Below are positions 25,508 to 34,375 of a stretch of 64,000 nt of DNA, in pieces. The DNA comes from Phytohabitans aurantiacus. Lineage in GTDB: Bacteria; Actinomycetota; Actinomycetes; Mycobacteriales; Micromonosporaceae. Numbering within the stretch: the stretch's first letter is position 1; each line of letters opens with the position of its first letter. The translations under genes and the position numbers were made by a program. The DNA is taken from assembly GCF_027923225.1 (NCBI RefSeq), contig NZ_BSDI01000063.1, positions 19,622 to 83,621 of the forward strand, read 5' to 3'. Under the pieces are notes generated by a model. It searched no databases. It was given only the letters and a program-made list of their open reading frames with translations, and had not been told where the DNA came from.

Positions 25508-27121
25508 ATGGCAACGCTGCTCGTCGTCGACGACGACCCGATCAACCGCGAGTTCCTGCGTACCCTGCTCGGCTACCGGGGACACGAGGTCCGCGAGGCG
25601 GGCGACGGTGACAGCGCGCTCGCGCTGGCCAGCCGGGAGCTGCCGGACGCGGTGATCACCGACGTGCTGATGCCGGGGCTGGACGGGTACGAGCTGGCCC
25701 GCACCCTGCGCGCGGCGCCTCCCACCAGCACGATCCCGATCGCCTTCAGCACCGCGCACTACGACCGGCAAGAGATCCAGCCCCTCGCGAAGGCGTGCGG
25801 CGTACAGGGCGTGATCTTCAAGCCGACCCGGCCGAAGGCCGTCTTCGCGGTCGTCGACGCCCTGCTGTCGGGTCCCGGGTCGGCGGGCACGGGCGAGGAG
25901 GACTTCGCCGACCGGCACCGCCAGGCGCTGAAGGCCAAGCTGCTGGCCAAGAGCGAGGCCCTCGCCGAGCTGATGGACCGGCTGGCCGAGACGCAGCGGA
26001 TGACCCACTCCGGCACCTGGGACCTCGACCCGCGCACCGGGCTGATCACGCTGTCGCCCAGCCTGAGCGCCCTGCTCGGGATGCCCGCCACCACCGTGAC
26101 CCGCGAGCAGATGTGGCACCGCGTCCACCCCGACGACGTGCCCCGCGCCGCGGCCGCCGCCGAGGAGACCGCGCGCACCGGAAAGCAGCAGGTGGTCGAG
26201 GTGCGCGTCGCCGGCCTCGACGGGATCGTGCACGAACTCGTCGTCTCGTGCCGGGCCGCGGACGGTGCCGCGCCGCGCCACGGACTGTGGGGCGTCGCGC
26301 AGGACATCACCGAGCTGCGCGACCGCGAGCGGGCGGTGCTGCGCGAGCAGTGGGAGCGGTACACCGAGCGCCGGGTCATCGACTCCTTCCGCCGGGCGAT
26401 GCTCCCCAGCGACCTGCCCGCCGTCACCGGCGTCGACATGGCCGCGGTACACCGGGTCGCGCCGGACCGGGTGGACATCGGCGGCGACTGGCACGACGGC
26501 TTCCCCGTGGCCGGCGGCCGGATGCTGCTGTCGGTGGGGCGGGTCGCCGGCCACAGCCAGCCGGCGGCCGCCGTCATGGGGTCCGTGCGGGCCGTGCTGC
26601 GGGCCAGCGCCATCGAGGACCCGGACCCGGTCGGCGTACTGGCCCGGCTGAACCGCTTCGTGGCCCAGAACTACCGCGACACCACGTTCGCGACGGCCGT
26701 GGTGGCGCTCTACTCCCCGGCGACCGGCGCGCTCCACTACGCGAACGCCGGCCACCCGGTGCCGCTGATCGCGATGGCGGACCCGCACAGCGCCGAACCG
26801 CAGGTGCTGGCGCTCGCCGGGCGCGGGCCGGCGCTGGGGATCTTCCCCGAGGCCCGGTTCGCCGGGGACACCCTCACCATGCCGCCGCATGCGGCGCTGT
26901 GCCTCTACACCGACGGGCTCACCGACCGGCACCGCGACCCGCTACCCACCGCCGGCCACCGCCTGGCGCAGGCCGCCGCGCGGGCGTTCGGCCTGGTCAC
27001 GGGCGGCCAGCGGCAGCCTGTACCGGCCGCGCGGCGGCTGGCCGAGCAGTTGGTCGCCGAGATGCTGGGCGGCGAGCCGCCGGACGGCGACGCGACCCTC
27101 GCGGTGCTGTGGCCGAGGTGA
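25508..27121 (+). CDS. receiver-PAS-SpoIIE (PP2C) phosphatase, RsbU-like
   Basis: 537 residues. Receiver domain (1-120) with the acid pair in LLVVDDDPINREF and phospho-acceptor Asp52 in AVITDVLMPGLDGYEL; a linker helix; a PAS domain (about 145-270, THSGTWDLDPRTGLITLSPS); then a SpoIIE phosphatase domain (about 290-535) with the metal-binding acids in VDIGGDWHDGF, YANAGHPVPLI and LCLYTDGLTDR. It probably dephosphorylates an anti-sigma antagonist when its receiver is phosphorylated. The start lies only 22 bp from that of the divergent histidine kinase, so the two phosphosignalling units share one tiny regulatory region and may share phosphate. A STAS protein at 57 kb is one possible type of target. 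Confidence 0.9.
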   Translation: MATLLVVDDDPINREFLRTLLGYRGHEVREAGDGDSALALASRELPDAVITDVLMPGLDGYELARTLRAAPPTSTIPIAFSTAHYDRQEIQPLAKACGVQGVIFKPTRPKAVFAVVDALLSGPGSAGTGEEDFADRHRQALKAKLLAKSEALAELMDRLAETQRMTHSGTWDLDPRTGLITLSPSLSALLGMPATTVTREQMWHRVHPDDVPRAAAAAEETARTGKQQVVEVRVAGLDGIVHELVVSCRAADGAAPRHGLWGVAQDITELRDRERAVLREQWERYTERRVIDSFRRAMLPSDLPAVTGVDMAAVHRVAPDRVDIGGDWHDGFPVAGGRMLLSVGRVAGHSQPAAAVMGSVRAVLRASAIEDPDPVGVLARLNRFVAQNYRDTTFATAVVALYSPATGALHYANAGHPVPLIAMADPHSAEPQVLALAGRGPALGIFPEARFAGDTLTMPPHAALCLYTDGLTDRHRDPLPTAGHRLAQAAARAFGLVTGGQRQPVPAARRLAEQLVAEMLGGEPPDGDATLAVLWPR

Positions 27122-27125
27122 GGAT

Positions 27126-28571
27126 CTAGGTGAGGGGCAGCAGGACCGACTTGGTCTGGGTGTACTCGTGCAGTCCCTCGGGGCCGTACTCGCGGCCGTA
27201 CCCGGACTGCTTGTAGCCGCCGAACGGCACCGTCACGTCGAGCATGCCCCACGTGTTGACCCACACCATGCCGGCCTTGAGCTTGCCGGCCACCCGGTGC
27301 GCCCGGGCCACGTCGCGGGTGTGCAGGCCGGCCGCCAGGCCGAAGGAGGTGCCGTTGGCCATCGCGATCGCCTCCTGCTCGGTGTCGAACGGCTGCACGG
27401 TGACGACCGGGCCGAAGATCTCCTCCTGTACGAGGCGGGAGCCCTGGTCGACGTCCGTGATGACGGTCGGCGCGAAGTAGTACCCGTCGAGGGTGTCGAC
27501 GCGGCCGCCGCCGGCGGCGATCGTGGCGCCCTCGGACGCGGCCAGCTCGACGTACCCGCGGACCTTGTCGAGGTGGCGCTGGCCGGCCATCGGGCCGACG
27601 ACCGTCTCCGGCGAGAGCGGGTCGCCGACGGGCACATGAACGGCACCGCCGACGACCCGGGTCACCATCTCGTCGTACACCGGGCGCTGCACGAGCAGGC
27701 GGGTGCCGCCCATGCAGAACTGGCCGGTGTTGAAGACGAAACCGCTGACGGCCGCCTGCCCTGCGGCGTCGAGGTCGGCGTCGGCGAACACGATCTGCGC
27801 CGACTTGCCGCCCAGCTCGACGGTGACGGGTTTGAGCGTCTCGGCGGCCGCGCTGGCGATGCGCCGGCCGACCGCGGTGGAACCGGTGAACGCGACCTTG
27901 TCGACGCCGGGGTGGCGGACCAGGGACTCGCCGACCGGTCCGCCGCCGGTCACCACGTTGAGTACGCCGGGCGGCAGGCCGGCCTCGGTGAGCAGCTCGG
28001 CGATGCGCAGCGCGGTGAGCGGGGTGTCCTCGGCGGGCTTGTGCACGACCGTGTTGCCGGCCGCGAGCGCCGGGGCGATCTTCGACGTCGACAGGATCAT
28101 CGGGAAGTTGAACGGTGTCACGGCGGCCACGACACCGATCGGCTCGCGCACGGTATAAGCGAGGGCGGGCATGCCGGTCTGCCGCGTGGCGCCGTCGATC
28201 GAGTACGCCAGGCCGGCGTAGTACTCGAAGTGGGTGACCGTGTTGCCCACGTCGACCATCCGGCTGAACTGGATCGGCTTGCCGGTGTCGGTGGTCTCCA
28301 ACTGCGCCAGCTCCTCGGCGTGCTCCTGGATGAGCGCGGCGGCGCGGTACAGCACCCGCGAGCGCTCCCGGCCGCTCAGGCCCGACCAGGCGCCGGAGTC
28401 GAAGGCGCGCCGGGCGGCGTCGACCGCCGCGTCCACCTCGGCGGGGGTGGCGTCCGGCACCGTGGTGACCACCTTGCCGGTGGCCGGGTTGACCACGTCG
28501 CGCATCGCGCCCTGGCCGCCGCGCCAGGCGCCGTCTATGTAGAGCCGTCCAGCGGCGCCGATCACAGTCAT
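27126..28571 (-). CDS. NAD(P)-dependent aldehyde dehydrogenase
   Basis: 481 residues from ATG 28571; an in-frame start 13 codons upstream is less likely because it would lie beyond the -35-like box of this gene. A standard ALDH superfamily enzyme: cofactor motif TPFNFPMILSTSKIAPALAA, FTGSTAVGR, general base Glu in VTVELGGKSAQIVF and nucleophile Cys in FNTGQFCMGGTRLL, ending EIFGPVVTVQPFD and PFGGYKQSGYGREYG. It resembles betaine/aromatic aldehyde dehydrogenases. Being divergent from an aryl-alcohol dehydrogenase, it probably completes alcohol to aldehyde to acid conversion feeding the adjacent aromatic operon (inference). It converges with the SpoIIE gene (4 bp between stops). Confidence 0.92.
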   Translation of the reverse strand: MTVIGAAGRLYIDGAWRGGQGAMRDVVNPATGKVVTTVPDATPAEVDAAVDAARRAFDSGAWSGLSGRERSRVLYRAAALIQEHAEELAQLETTDTGKPIQFSRMVDVGNTVTHFEYYAGLAYSIDGATRQTGMPALAYTVREPIGVVAAVTPFNFPMILSTSKIAPALAAGNTVVHKPAEDTPLTALRIAELLTEAGLPPGVLNVVTGGGPVGESLVRHPGVDKVAFTGSTAVGRRIASAAAETLKPVTVELGGKSAQIVFADADLDAAGQAAVSGFVFNTGQFCMGGTRLLVQRPVYDEMVTRVVGGAVHVPVGDPLSPETVVGPMAGQRHLDKVRGYVELAASEGATIAAGGGRVDTLDGYYFAPTVITDVDQGSRLVQEEIFGPVVTVQPFDTEQEAIAMANGTSFGLAAGLHTRDVARAHRVAGKLKAGMVWVNTWGMLDVTVPFGGYKQSGYGREYGPEGLHEYTQTKSVLLPLT

Positions 28572-28601
28572 GCCATCTACCGTGACGCACGTGCAACAAG
28601 A

Positions 28602-28670
28602 TGTCAACATTTCGCGCGGCCAACATTAGGGCTATGCTCTGACGCTCGTAAGGGAAAGTGTCATAGGAGG
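28602..28670. promoter_or_regulatory. divergent promoter region, ALDH / alcohol dehydrogenase
   Basis: For the plus gene a -10-like TATGCT (28633-28638) has no good -35, suggesting activated or de-repressed transcription; AGGAGG stands at 28665-28670. On the minus strand TTGACA (complement of 28602-28607) may be the ALDH -35. CAACA(T) is repeated at 28594, 28606 and 28621, a possible operator. Confidence 0.4.
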
Positions 28671-28678
28671 TCTCCGAT

Positions 28679-29785
28679 ATGGCCCGCACCGCCACCGCCG
28701 CCGTCGTCCCCGAGGTCGGCGCACCGTTCGCGCTCACCGGCGTCACCCTCGACGCGCCCCGCCCCGACGAGGTGGTGGTGCGCCTGGTCGCCGCCGGGCT
28801 GTGCCACACCGACCTGTCGGTACGCGCCGGCAAGCTGCCCTCGCCGTTCCCGGTCGTACTCGGCCACGAGGGCGCCGGCGTCGTGGAGGAGGTCGGTTAC
28901 CGGGTCACGAGCGTGGTGCCCGGCGACAAGGTACTGCTCTCGTTCACGTCCTGTGGCGCGTGCGGCAACTGCCTGGCCGGGCACCCCGCGTACTGCGCCG
29001 GCTTCCTGCCCCTCAACTTCGGCGGCGCCCGCGCCGACGGCACCGGCACGATCAACGGCGCCGATGGGCGGGTAGCCGGTCACTTCTTCGGGCAGTCGTC
29101 GTTCGCCACGTACGCCCTCACCGACGAGCGCAGCCTCGTCAAGGTGGCGCCGGACGCGCCGCTGGACCTGCTCGCCCCGCTCGGTTGCGGTATCCAGACC
29201 GGCGCCGGGACCGTGCTCAACGTGCTGCGTCCCGAGATCGGCAGCACGCTCGCCGTCTTCGGGGTGGGCGCGGTCGGGCTCGCGGCGGTCATGGCCGCGG
29301 CGCTCGGCGGGCCATCGCGGATCGTGGCGGTGGACGTGGTACCCGAACGGCTGGAACTGGCGCGCGAGCTCGGCGCCACCGACGTGGTCGACGCCCGCGG
29401 CCCCGATGTGGCCGCCGCGCTGCGCGAGCTGACCGGCGGCGCCGGCGTGGACTACGCCGTCGAGGCCTCCGGAAACGTCGCCGCGCTGCGCGCCGCCATC
29501 GACGCGCTCGCGTTGCGCGGCACCTGCGCGATCGTCGGCGCGCCGGCGTTCGGTACGACCGTGCCCGTCGACGTCAACGGGCTGCTCGGCGGTAAGCGGA
29601 TCGTGGGCGTGACCGAGGGCGACGCCGACCCGCGCCGGTTCGTGCCGCTGCTGGCCGACCTGGTATCGCGCGGCGCCCTGCCGTTGGACAAGCTGGTCCG
29701 CCGCTACCCGTTCGTCGACATCGAGAAGGCCGTGCTGGCGACGGAACGCGGCGAGGTGGTGAAGGCCGTGCTGACCTTCGAGTGA
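28679..29785 (+). CDS. zinc-dependent aryl-alcohol dehydrogenase
   Basis: 368 residues; AGGAGG 8 bp before the ATG. Medium-chain dehydrogenase with the catalytic-zinc ligands Cys in GLCHTDLSV and GHEGAGVVEEV, the structural-zinc cysteines in SCGACGNCLAGHPAYC, and the NAD-binding motif VFGVGAVGLAAVMAA. The GCGIQTGAGTVLNVL segment and overall length are those of the XylB/benzyl-alcohol dehydrogenase group. It probably oxidises an aromatic alcohol to the aldehyde used by the divergent ALDH. The stop is 8 bp from that of the convergent paaX-like gene, with a small hairpin (CCGGCT-C-AGCCGG, 29789-29801) between. Confidence 0.9.
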   Translation: MARTATAAVVPEVGAPFALTGVTLDAPRPDEVVVRLVAAGLCHTDLSVRAGKLPSPFPVVLGHEGAGVVEEVGYRVTSVVPGDKVLLSFTSCGACGNCLAGHPAYCAGFLPLNFGGARADGTGTINGADGRVAGHFFGQSSFATYALTDERSLVKVAPDAPLDLLAPLGCGIQTGAGTVLNVLRPEIGSTLAVFGVGAVGLAAVMAAALGGPSRIVAVDVVPERLELARELGATDVVDARGPDVAAALRELTGGAGVDYAVEASGNVAALRAAIDALALRGTCAIVGAPAFGTTVPVDVNGLLGGKRIVGVTEGDADPRRFVPLLADLVSRGALPLDKLVRRYPFVDIEKAVLATERGEVVKAVLTFE

Positions 29786-29793
29786 GGGCCGGC

Positions 29794-30714
29794 TCAGCCG
29801 GTGAAGTCGCTGGTGTGGCTGCGGACCAGGTGGGCCAGGTCGGCGTCGAACTGGCCGACCACCTGCACCACCCGCTGCTCGGAGAGCTGTGCGAGCCCGT
29901 CGTACAGCTCGATGAACAGCTGGCGGGCCTGCTCCCGGGGCCACCGCTTCGGCAGCAGGCCCGCGGGCAGCTCGGGGTCGAGGTTGGGGAAGTTGCGCCA
30001 GTCGTCCATGAGCGCCGTGCGGGCCACGAGCGCCTCGGCGGTGCCCACCTTGCCGTCCCGCCACTTCACGCGCACCGGCTCGTACTCCTCCAGCAGCCGC
30101 TCGTACTGGACGCGCAGCGCGTCCAGGTCCCAGGCGTGGATGGGGTGGCCGCCGGGCGGGCTGCCGTCGGCGAGCTCGGACGCGAACACGGTGGCCCGGT
30201 CGATGCCCAGCTCGGCGAGGACCGCGGTCACCTGGGCCACCCGCTCGTGCGGCGAGACCCAGAGCCCGTCGTAGAGGGGCGCGAACCCGTACCAGCCGAG
30301 CCTCGTGCGCAGCGCGTGCCGCAGGTCGCGCTGGTCCTCCGGTACCGAGAACGCGGCGACCGTCCACCGCCCGGACCACGACGACTCCGCGCCACCGAAC
30401 GACATGATGTGCCGGCTGCCCTCGCGCAGCACCTCGGCGGCGCGCTCGCTGAGCGCGTACGACGTGCGCCGCCCGGTCTTGGACTGCTCCAGCAGCCCGC
30501 GCCGGGCCAGCCGGCTCAGCGCGGCCCGCGCGCTGACCTCGGTGATGCCGAACTCGCCGAGCAGCGCCACGAGCGCCGCGGAGGGCAGCGCGGCGCGCTG
30601 GCCGTACCAGTAGTCGCCGAGCAGCGTCAGCAACAGGTGCTGCGGGCTGCCCCCGGCCTGCATCCGGGGCAGGTCGAGGTCGTTGTCGGTGGTCGCGGCG
30701 GGCATCACTGACAT
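29794..30714 (-). CDS. PaaX-family transcriptional regulator
   Basis: 306 residues. The N-terminal winged helix (about 25-95: LLLTLLGDYWYGQRAALPSA, SARAALSRLARRGLLEQSKTGRR) is followed by the PaaX central domain (WTVAAFSVPEDQRDLRHALR, LGWYGFAPLYDGLWVSPH) and the C-terminal PaaX domain (ELPAGLLPKRWPREQARQLF). Members repress phenylacetate and related aromatic catabolic genes and are released by the aryl-CoA intermediate. It stands divergent from the 12-gene aromatic operon, so an acyl-CoA made by that operon is the probable inducer (inference). Confidence 0.93.
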   Translation of the reverse strand: MSVMPAATTDNDLDLPRMQAGGSPQHLLLTLLGDYWYGQRAALPSAALVALLGEFGITEVSARAALSRLARRGLLEQSKTGRRTSYALSERAAEVLREGSRHIMSFGGAESSWSGRWTVAAFSVPEDQRDLRHALRTRLGWYGFAPLYDGLWVSPHERVAQVTAVLAELGIDRATVFASELADGSPPGGHPIHAWDLDALRVQYERLLEEYEPVRVKWRDGKVGTAEALVARTALMDDWRNFPNLDPELPAGLLPKRWPREQARQLFIELYDGLAQLSEQRVVQVVGQFDADLAHLVRSHTSDFTG

Positions 30715-30752
30715 GCGCTTACTCTACGCACGGAAAATATTCGGCACTAGTG

Positions 30753-30781
30753 TTGACCCTCGACCAATAGGTGTCTAGCTT
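30753..30781 (+). promoter_or_regulatory. promoter of the aromatic uptake and degradation operon
   Basis: TTGACC (30753-30758) and TAGCTT (30776-30781), 17 bp apart. GGGAGGAC lies directly before the GTG start at 30812. The PaaX-like repressor gene starts 38 bp upstream in the other direction, so an operator is expected here. Confidence 0.55.
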
Positions 30782-30811
30782 CGGCGTATCACATCGATAG
30801 GGAGGACAACC

Positions 30812-32008
30812 GTGCGACGTCCAACCCTCTACCTCGCCGCGCTAGCTCTGGCCATCGTGACGGCCGGCTGCGGCGACGACTCCTCCGACAGCTCAGACTC
30901 AGGGGGCGAAGGCCCCATCAAGGTCGGCCAGATCGTGTCGCTGACCGGCAACTACGCGCCACTCGGCACCGAGAACGAGAAGTCCGTGAAGCTCGCCGTG
31001 GAGCAGGTCAACGCCGCCGGCGGCGTACTCGGACGGCAGCTCGAACTCGTCGTGCGCGACGACAAGAGCCAGCCCGACCAGTCGGTGCTGGCGTTCAACG
31101 ACATCAAGGGCGACGTCGCGGCGGTGATCGGTTCGCCGTTCTCCAACTCGGCGCTCGCCACCATCCCGCTCGTCGACCGCGAGAAGATCCCGTACATCTC
31201 GCTTACGCCAGCGGACGAGCAGGTCAAACCCATCCACCCGTACGTCTTCGTGGTGCCCGCCACCTCGGCGACGTACGCCGCCCGCATCCTCGCGTCCCTC
31301 AAGGCGCAGGGTGTCACCAAGCTCGCCGTGGCGTACGACGGCAAGAGCTCCTACGCCAAGGCCGGCTTCAACGGCACCAAGGAACAGGCGGGGGAGTACG
31401 GCATCACACTCGTCGCCACGCCCGAGTTCCAGACCACGACGACCGAGTTCAGCGCGGTCTTCAACCAGGTCCGCTCCTCGGGGGCGGGCGCGCTGCTGGT
31501 GTGGGCGACCGGCCCGCCCGGTGTGGCGCTGGCCAAGCAGTACGCCACGGCCGGGCTGAGCGTGCCGCTGGTGTTCACCGGTGCGCAGGCCAGCAAGCTG
31601 TGGCTGGAGCCGGTCGGCGCGGCGGCCGAGGGGGTCACCGTGGCCAGCTCGGTCGGCGTGGTCGGCGGCAGCCTGCCCGACGGCGCGCTCAAGCAGGCCA
31701 TCGACCAGCTCGCCGGCCCGTTCCAGACCAAGTACGGGTACGCGCCGCCGCAGTTCGCGCAGGACGGGTACACCGGCGTCAAGCTGCTCGTCGCCGCGAT
31801 CGAGAAAGCGGGCAGTACCGATCCGGAAAAGGTGCAGAAGGCCCTGGAAGGGTTGTCGCTGACCACCCCGAACGGCGCGTACACCTACAGCGCCGAGGAC
31901 CACGCGGGCCTGTCGGCCGACTACATCTCCATCAACACCGTCAAGGGCGGCGCGTTCGTGCCCACCGAGTGGTCGGCGTGGCAGCTCGCCACGGTGGCCG
32001 GCAAGTGA
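30812..32008 (+). CDS. Liv-type ABC transporter substrate-binding lipoprotein
   Basis: 398 residues from GTG 30812. The lipoprotein signal ends in the lipobox TAGC, then a Ser/Asp/Gly-rich tether and a type I periplasmic-binding fold of the Leu/Ile/Val and amide group (IKVGQIVSLTGNYAPLGTEN, LELVVRDDKSQPDQSVLAFN, YGYAPPQFAQDGYTGVKLLV). Proteins of this group beside aromatic genes bind aromatic acids instead of amino acids. First gene of the 12-gene operon. Confidence 0.92.
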   Translation: MRRPTLYLAALALAIVTAGCGDDSSDSSDSGGEGPIKVGQIVSLTGNYAPLGTENEKSVKLAVEQVNAAGGVLGRQLELVVRDDKSQPDQSVLAFNDIKGDVAAVIGSPFSNSALATIPLVDREKIPYISLTPADEQVKPIHPYVFVVPATSATYAARILASLKAQGVTKLAVAYDGKSSYAKAGFNGTKEQAGEYGITLVATPEFQTTTTEFSAVFNQVRSSGAGALLVWATGPPGVALAKQYATAGLSVPLVFTGAQASKLWLEPVGAAAEGVTVASSVGVVGGSLPDGALKQAIDQLAGPFQTKYGYAPPQFAQDGYTGVKLLVAAIEKAGSTDPEKVQKALEGLSLTTPNGAYTYSAEDHAGLSADYISINTVKGGAFVPTEWSAWQLATVAGK

Positions 32009-32772
32009 GTGAGCCGCTGCTCTCCGTCGAGAGTGTGTACCGCTCGTTCGGCGGCGTGTTCGCCGTGCGCGGGGTCGATCTGACCGTCGCGCCCGGCGAA
32101 CTGCGCGGCGTCATCGGGCCGAACGGCGCCGGCAAGTCCACGCTGTTCAGCCTCATCGGCGGGCAGCTCGCCGCCGACCGCGGCACCGTCACGTTCGCCG
32201 GCGACCGGATCGACCGGTTGCCGGCGCACCGGCGGGCTCACCTCGGCATCGCGATCGTCTTCCAGGGCGCGCGCATCTTCCGCGGGATGACCGCCCTGGA
32301 GAACGTCATGGTCGGCGCGCACGCCACCACCCGCGCCGGCTTCCTGCGGGGGACGCTGCGGCTGCCGCCGCATTACCGCGAGGAGCGGGAGATCCGGCAG
32401 CGGGCCCGCGAGGCGCTCGGCCGGGTCGGGCTCGCCGACTGGGCGGACCGCGCCGCCGAGGCGCTGCCGCTGGGCCAGCAGCGGGCGCTGCAGGTGGCTC
32501 GCGCGCTGTGCGGGCGCCCGCGCCTGCTGCTGCTCGACGAGCCGGCCGCCGGCCTGCGCGCCGCCGAGCGGGAGGCCCTCGCGCAGCTCATCGAGGAACT
32601 GAAGGCGGGCGGGCTCACGATGATCAAGATCGAGCACGACGTGGCGTTCGTGACCCGGCTGGCCGACCGGGTCACGGTGCTCGACCTGGGCAGGGTCATC
32701 GCCGAGGGCACGCCGGCCGAGATCCGCGCCGATCCCGCCGTCGTGGCGGCCTACCTGGGGACGGCGGCATGA
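32005..32772 (+). CDS. ABC transporter ATP-binding protein, LivG type
   Basis: 255 residues from GTG 32005 (GTGA overlap). Walker A GPNGAGKSTL, the degenerate signature LPLGQQRALQVARAL typical of LivG proteins, Walker B LLLLDEPAAGL and switch His in IEHDVAFV. Energises uptake together with the LivF-type ATPase encoded next. Confidence 0.93.
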   Translation: MSEPLLSVESVYRSFGGVFAVRGVDLTVAPGELRGVIGPNGAGKSTLFSLIGGQLAADRGTVTFAGDRIDRLPAHRRAHLGIAIVFQGARIFRGMTALENVMVGAHATTRAGFLRGTLRLPPHYREEREIRQRAREALGRVGLADWADRAAEALPLGQQRALQVARALCGRPRLLLLDEPAAGLRAAEREALAQLIEELKAGGLTMIKIEHDVAFVTRLADRVTVLDLGRVIAEGTPAEIRADPAVVAAYLGTAA

Positions 32773-33518
32773 TCGAGGGCAGCGTGATCGAGGTTCGGGA
32801 CCTCACCGTCCGGTACGGGGCGGCCGTGGCGCTCGACGGCGTCAGCCTGACCGTCGGCGCGGGCGAGATGGTGGCGCTCATCGGCCCCAACGGCGCCGGA
32901 AAGTCCACATTGGTCAACACGCTGTCGGGCATCCTGCGCCCCGCGTCCGGCCGGGTCACCATCGGCGGGCGGCTCGCGCAGGTCCCCGAGGGACGGCAGA
33001 TGTTCCCTGATCTCACCGTCGACGACAACCTGCGGCTCGGCGGCTGGCGGGTCCGCAACCGCGACACCGGCCCGATCTACGAGGTGCTGCCGGACCTGGT
33101 GAAGCTGCGCCGCCGCCGTGCCGGGCTGCTGTCCGGCGGGCAGCAGCAGATGGTGGCGGTCGGCCGGGCGCTGATGAGCCGGCCCGACGTGCTCGCGGTC
33201 GACGAGCTGTCGCTCGGGCTGGCGCCGCTGGTGGTCGCCGACCTGGTGCGGCACCTGCGCGAGCTCAACGCCGAGCGCGGGCTGGCGGTGCTGCTCATCG
33301 AGCAGAACGCCCGCATCGCGCTCGACCTGTGCACCCGCGCCTACGTCCTGGAGGCCGGCCGCATCGCGGTTTCCGGCTCGGCGGAGGAACTCGCGGCGAG
33401 CCCGACGGTCGCCGCCGCCTACCTAGGTGCGGACGCCCCCGTGATCAGGGCGTCCCTCAAGTCGCTAGAACAGCTTGAGGGACGCCCTGATCACGAAGAG
33501 GAGGGGGTCGCGCGATGA
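32769..33518 (+). CDS. ABC transporter ATP-binding protein, LivF type, with hairpin-encoded tail
   Basis: 249 residues from ATG 32769. Walker A GPNGAGKSTL, signature LLSGGQQQMVAVGRAL, a Walker B region LAVDELSLGL and IEQNARIALDL are present. Family members normally end shortly after a YLG motif, which here falls at TVAAAYLGAD. The last 27 or so residues (PVIRASLKSLEQ, LEGRPDHEEEGVAR) are encoded by a perfect inverted repeat at 33441-33494 and the bases after it. The stop overlaps the LivH ATG (ATGA), so the extension preserves translational coupling. The tail is probably an accident of a hairpin sitting at the gene end. Confidence 0.9.
   Translation: MIEGSVIEVRDLTVRYGAAVALDGVSLTVGAGEMVALIGPNGAGKSTLVNTLSGILRPASGRVTIGGRLAQVPEGRQMFPDLTVDDNLRLGGWRVRNRDTGPIYEVLPDLVKLRRRRAGLLSGGQQQMVAVGRALMSRPDVLAVDELSLGLAPLVVADLVRHLRELNAERGLAVLLIEQNARIALDLCTRAYVLEAGRIAVSGSAEELAASPTVAAAYLGADAPVIRASLKSLEQLEGRPDHEEEGVAR
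33441..33494. repeat. perfect 21-bp inverted repeat inside the 3' end of the livF-like gene
   Basis: Arms 33441-33461 and 33474-33494 are exact reverse complements (beginning GTGATCAGGGCG), with a 12-nt loop TCGCTAGAACAG. There is no U-tract; GAAGAGGAGGGGG, the ribosome-binding region of the next gene, follows directly. It could be an attenuator or RNA processing site that separates ATPase from permease expression. Confidence 0.9.
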
Positions 33519-34375
33519 GCGAGTTGTTGCAGTACCTCATCACGGGGGTGGGGGGTGGGTGCGCGTTCGCGCTGGTGGGTAGCGGGCTCGTCGCCATCTA
33601 CCGGGTCACGCGGGTGGTCAACTTCGCGCAGGGCGCGTTCGCGGTCATCGCGGCGCTCACCGCGTCGACGCTGCTCGCCACCGGCCTGCCGCACGGCCTC
33701 GCCGAAGGGCTCGCGGTCGCGGTCGGCGCACTCACCGGGCTGCTCGTCGGCCTCGTCGCCATCGGCAAGCCCGGTACGCCACCCGGCGCGGCGCTCATCG
33801 CCACGCTCGGGCTCGGTGTGTTCGCGTACGCCGTCGAGGTGCTGATCTGGGGCGACCAGCCGCGCTCGTTTCCCGGCGTGCCCGGTGCCGTCGAGATCTT
33901 CGGTGCCCGGTTCCAGGCGCACTACCTGCTCATCATCGGCGCCACACTCGCGGTGTTCGCCGGGATGGGGCTGCTGTTCACCCGCACCGACGTGGGCCGG
34001 GCGCTGTCGGCGTGCGCCTCCAACCCGTACGCGGCGAAGGTCGTCGGCATCAGCGTGACCCGGATGGGGCTGGTCTCGTTCGCGATCGGCGGCGCCCTCG
34101 GCGGGCTGGCCGGCGTGCTGGTCACCCCGATCCAGCTGGTCACGTTCGACTACGACGTCACGCTCATCGTCGGCGGCTTCGCCGCCGCCATCCTCGGCGG
34201 GCTGGTCCGCCCGGCGCTCACCCTCGCCGGCGGGCTGCTGCTCGGCGTCGCGCAGGCGCTGGTCGCCGGGTACGGCAACGCCGCGTACCAGATGGAGGTC
34301 GCGCTGGTGCTGATGCTCGCCGTGATGGTCTGGCAGGCCGCGCGCAAGCCCATCGTCCAGGAGGAAACGGCATGA
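33515..34375 (+). CDS. ABC transporter permease, LivH type
   Basis: 286 residues, about eight hydrophobic segments (LLQYLITGVGGGCAFALVGS, IAALTASTLLATG, LLIIGATLAVFAGMGLLF). The motif RALSACASNPYAAKVVGISV is the coupling loop region of branched-chain-type permeases. The ATG overlaps the preceding stop, and GAGGAGGGGG stands 7 bp upstream. Its leader lies immediately 3' of the 33441-33494 hairpin. Confidence 0.92.
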   Translation: MSELLQYLITGVGGGCAFALVGSGLVAIYRVTRVVNFAQGAFAVIAALTASTLLATGLPHGLAEGLAVAVGALTGLLVGLVAIGKPGTPPGAALIATLGLGVFAYAVEVLIWGDQPRSFPGVPGAVEIFGARFQAHYLLIIGATLAVFAGMGLLFTRTDVGRALSACASNPYAAKVVGISVTRMGLVSFAIGGALGGLAGVLVTPIQLVTFDYDVTLIVGGFAAAILGGLVRPALTLAGGLLLGVAQALVAGYGNAAYQMEVALVLMLAVMVWQAARKPIVQEETA

